A DNA stretch of 38,871 bases from an uncultured Oscillospiraceae bacterium (GTDB lineage: Bacteria; Bacillota; Clostridia; Oscillospirales; Oscillospiraceae). This document shows, in pieces, positions 37,735 through 38,871 of the stretch. A model generated the notes under the pieces. The model was not told the origin of the DNA, searched no databases, and worked only from the letters and a program-made list of their open reading frames with translations. The translations under genes and the position numbers were made by a program. The stretch is taken from NCBI GenBank assembly GCA_910578575.1, contig CAJTQP010000018.1, positions 1-38,871 on the forward strand, in the 5' to 3' direction. How positions within the stretch are numbered: the first letter of the stretch is position 1; each line of letters starts with the position of its first letter.

Positions 37735-38370
37735 TTAGCGAACGTAAATGGTAACAGCATAAAGCCGTTCATAGTTTCGCTCCGCCAGCACTGCTGGGCA
37801 ACAAAACTCATCCAGGCTAAACGTTGTCACAGTATCGCCCTCCATAAAGCCCTGCATTACCAAAGGTTTCTCATCCCCCGCTTGAACATCCGTCGTGATT
37901 TTTTCCAGAACCGCCGTAAAGCAGCCCAGCCCAGCAATGGCTTCCCCGTCTGATGGAGTATGACACTCCAACTCCTCCGGATAGGAAGTATACAAATCAA
38001 TTTCCCTGGGGATTTCATCAAACATCAGCGCCAATTGAACATTGCTACGTGTTAAATCACAAGGGGTATACAAGTGCTGCCACTGACCGTCTGTTAGTCT
38101 ATAAATACGGACCTCCATCTCCGGGGTTGATCCTGTAAAATTGATAGAAAAAAAGTGGCGTTCTTCCTTCCCCTGCCCATCGCTCGCAATCCGATCGAAC
38201 AGCTCCTCCGCTTTCTTCATGAACAGCTGTTCTGTATTCTCCCCGTTTCCCTCTTTCGCCACAATTTGCTCAATGCAGATTTCCGCCCTTTGCATTTTCC
38301 CGCAGGCGCATAGCAACAGGAGAAGCATCGTAAGCAAGCTGACTAAGATGATCCCAGTTTTCTCCTTCAT
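37735..38370 (-). CDS. Lipoprotein of unknown function, paralogue B
   Basis: The protein has 211 residues from the ATG at 38370; a TTG codon just before it could also start. GGAGGG lies upstream. The signal peptide ends in LLLLLCAC with lipidated Cys23. Shared segments with paralogue A are VRIYRLTDGQWQH, FDEIPREIDLYTSYPEE and the end ERLYAVTIYVR. Upstream of these it has an extra helical portion (ENTEQLFMKKAEELFDRIA). It is AT-richer than the core genes. It is the first gene of the pair, with a promoter at 38419-38447. Confidence 0.8.
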   Translation of the reverse strand: MKEKTGIILVSLLTMLLLLLCACGKMQRAEICIEQIVAKEGNGENTEQLFMKKAEELFDRIASDGQGKEERHFFSINFTGSTPEMEVRIYRLTDGQWQHLYTPCDLTRSNVQLALMFDEIPREIDLYTSYPEELECHTPSDGEAIAGLGCFTAVLEKITTDVQAGDEKPLVMQGFMEGDTVTTFSLDEFCCPAVLAERNYERLYAVTIYVR

Positions 38371-38418
38371 CAATCAACGCCCTCCGTTACACCATTCATT
38401 TGTACTCTTGTGAATTTC

Positions 38419-38447
38419 ATTCTAACAAATTTTAATACAAAACACAA
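38419..38447 (-). promoter_or_regulatory. Promoter of the lipoprotein pair
   Basis: On the minus strand TTGTGT (38442-38447) and TAGAAT (38419-38424) are 17 bases apart, about 48 bases before the first lipoprotein start. Confidence 0.6.
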
Positions 38448-38458
38448 GCGCTGAAAAA

Positions 38459-38486
38459 AACAGAGCAACCCGCAGGTTACTCTGTT
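38459..38486 (-). terminator. Terminator after 5S rRNA
   Basis: AACAGAG-C-AACC (38459-38470) pairs with GGTT-A-CTCTGTT (38475-38486) with one internal mismatch. A run of T follows on the minus strand, six bases beyond the 5S gene. Confidence 0.85.
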
Positions 38487-38491
38487 TTTAT

Positions 38492-38606
<115 letters not shown>

Positions 38607-38632
38607 TTATGAAATTGTCCGTCAAGGGACGC

Positions 38633-38707
38633 TGGTGACCCGTACGGGAATCGAACCCATGTTTGCGGCGTGAGAGGCCGCCGTCTTAACCGCTTGACCA
38701 ACGGGCC
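38633..38707 (-). tRNA. tRNA-Glu (CTC)
   Basis: Acceptor GGCCCGT pairs with ACGGGTC (one G-T), the anticodon loop CTCTCAC gives CTC, the T-loop is GGTTCGATT and CCA is encoded. It lies 26 bases upstream of 5S rRNA. Confidence 0.95.
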
Positions 38708-38735
38708 AGATGACACCACTGCATTTGCAATGGTG

Positions 38736-38811
38736 TGGTACACCTTCAGGGACTCGAACCCTGGACACCCTGATTAAGAGTCAGGTGCTCTACCAGCTGA
38801 GCTAAAGGTGC
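38736..38811 (-). tRNA. tRNA-Lys (CTT)
   Basis: Acceptor GCACCTT pairs with AAGGTGT (one G-T), the anticodon loop CTCTTAA gives CTT, and CCA is encoded. Its first two bases are also the end of a 14-bp palindrome in the upstream leader. Confidence 0.96.
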
Positions 38812-38839
38812 TTACTTTTTCTTGAAAGAAAAAGTAAGC
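38810..38839. repeat. Perfect palindrome overlapping the tRNA-Lys 5' end
   Basis: GCTTACTTTTTCTT (38810-38823) and its perfect complement (38826-38839) are separated by only 2 bases. One arm covers the first two nucleotides of tRNA-Lys. In the transcript it would form a hairpin right at the RNase P site. Confidence 0.75.
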
Positions 38840-38871
38840 AAAAAGAACTTTAATGGAGGCTGGGGGCGCAA

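Overview
The window is a high-GC chromosomal segment of a spore-forming, anaerobic gut-type Clostridia, most like the Oscillospiraceae (Flavonifractor/Intestinimonas/Lawsonibacter type). This rests on a SpoVM peptide gene and a SipL-type spore-coat gene, a complete Rnf complex in the clostridial C-D-G-E-A-B order, CdaA/CdaR, RemA, CarD, a PASTA kinase and the priA-def-fmt-rsmB-rlmN-prpC-prkC-rsgA housekeeping string. The genus is inferred from gene content only.

Layout. 1-1170: end of an unknown gene, a C10 tract, a short TnpB-like protein whose RuvC catalytic residues are replaced, and two near-identical palindromes. 1299-3239: a DUF255 thioredoxin-fold protein (+). 3317-6071 (-): an AT-richer envelope-stress operon of an anchored SGNH protein, a DUF4358 lipoprotein, an ECF sigma factor and an RsiV-like anti-sigma factor, with a plausible ECF promoter. 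6243-7923 (-): sipL and the 23-residue spoVM gene. 8012-24175 (-): a long run of closely spaced genes from cdaA to rsgA covering c-di-AMP synthesis, a redox regulator, a DUF5685/J-domain pair, RNA metabolism, omega subunit, primosome, N-terminal formylation and deformylation, rRNA methylation and the Ser/Thr phosphatase-kinase pair. A sigma-A promoter precedes cdaA, and I see no clear terminator until after rsgA.

24368-27608 (-): carD, ispD, ispF and a DUF3343/cysteine-desulfurase pair. 27956-28816 (+): an unknown membrane protein with its own promoter and terminator. 28965-29512 (-): five tRNAs (Gly-Arg-His-Gln-Lys) behind a strong promoter. 29716-30823: a CmpB-like membrane protein, a 70-residue unknown and a DUF1540 protein. 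30910-36139 (-): rnfCDGEAB. 36374-37018 (+): a cytosolic SGNH hydrolase. 37128-38370 (-): two paralogous lipoproteins. 38492-38811 (-): tRNA-Lys, tRNA-Glu and 5S rRNA.

The points most worth a second look are the nuclease-dead TnpB-like protein, the tiny spoVM gene beside sipL, a GCATAA element that recurs inside inverted repeats upstream of sporulation or small conserved genes, the SGNH/DUF4358/ECF/RsiV operon, and the DUF5685 protein with two DxxxD motifs next to a J-domain protein with a cysteine-rich tail.
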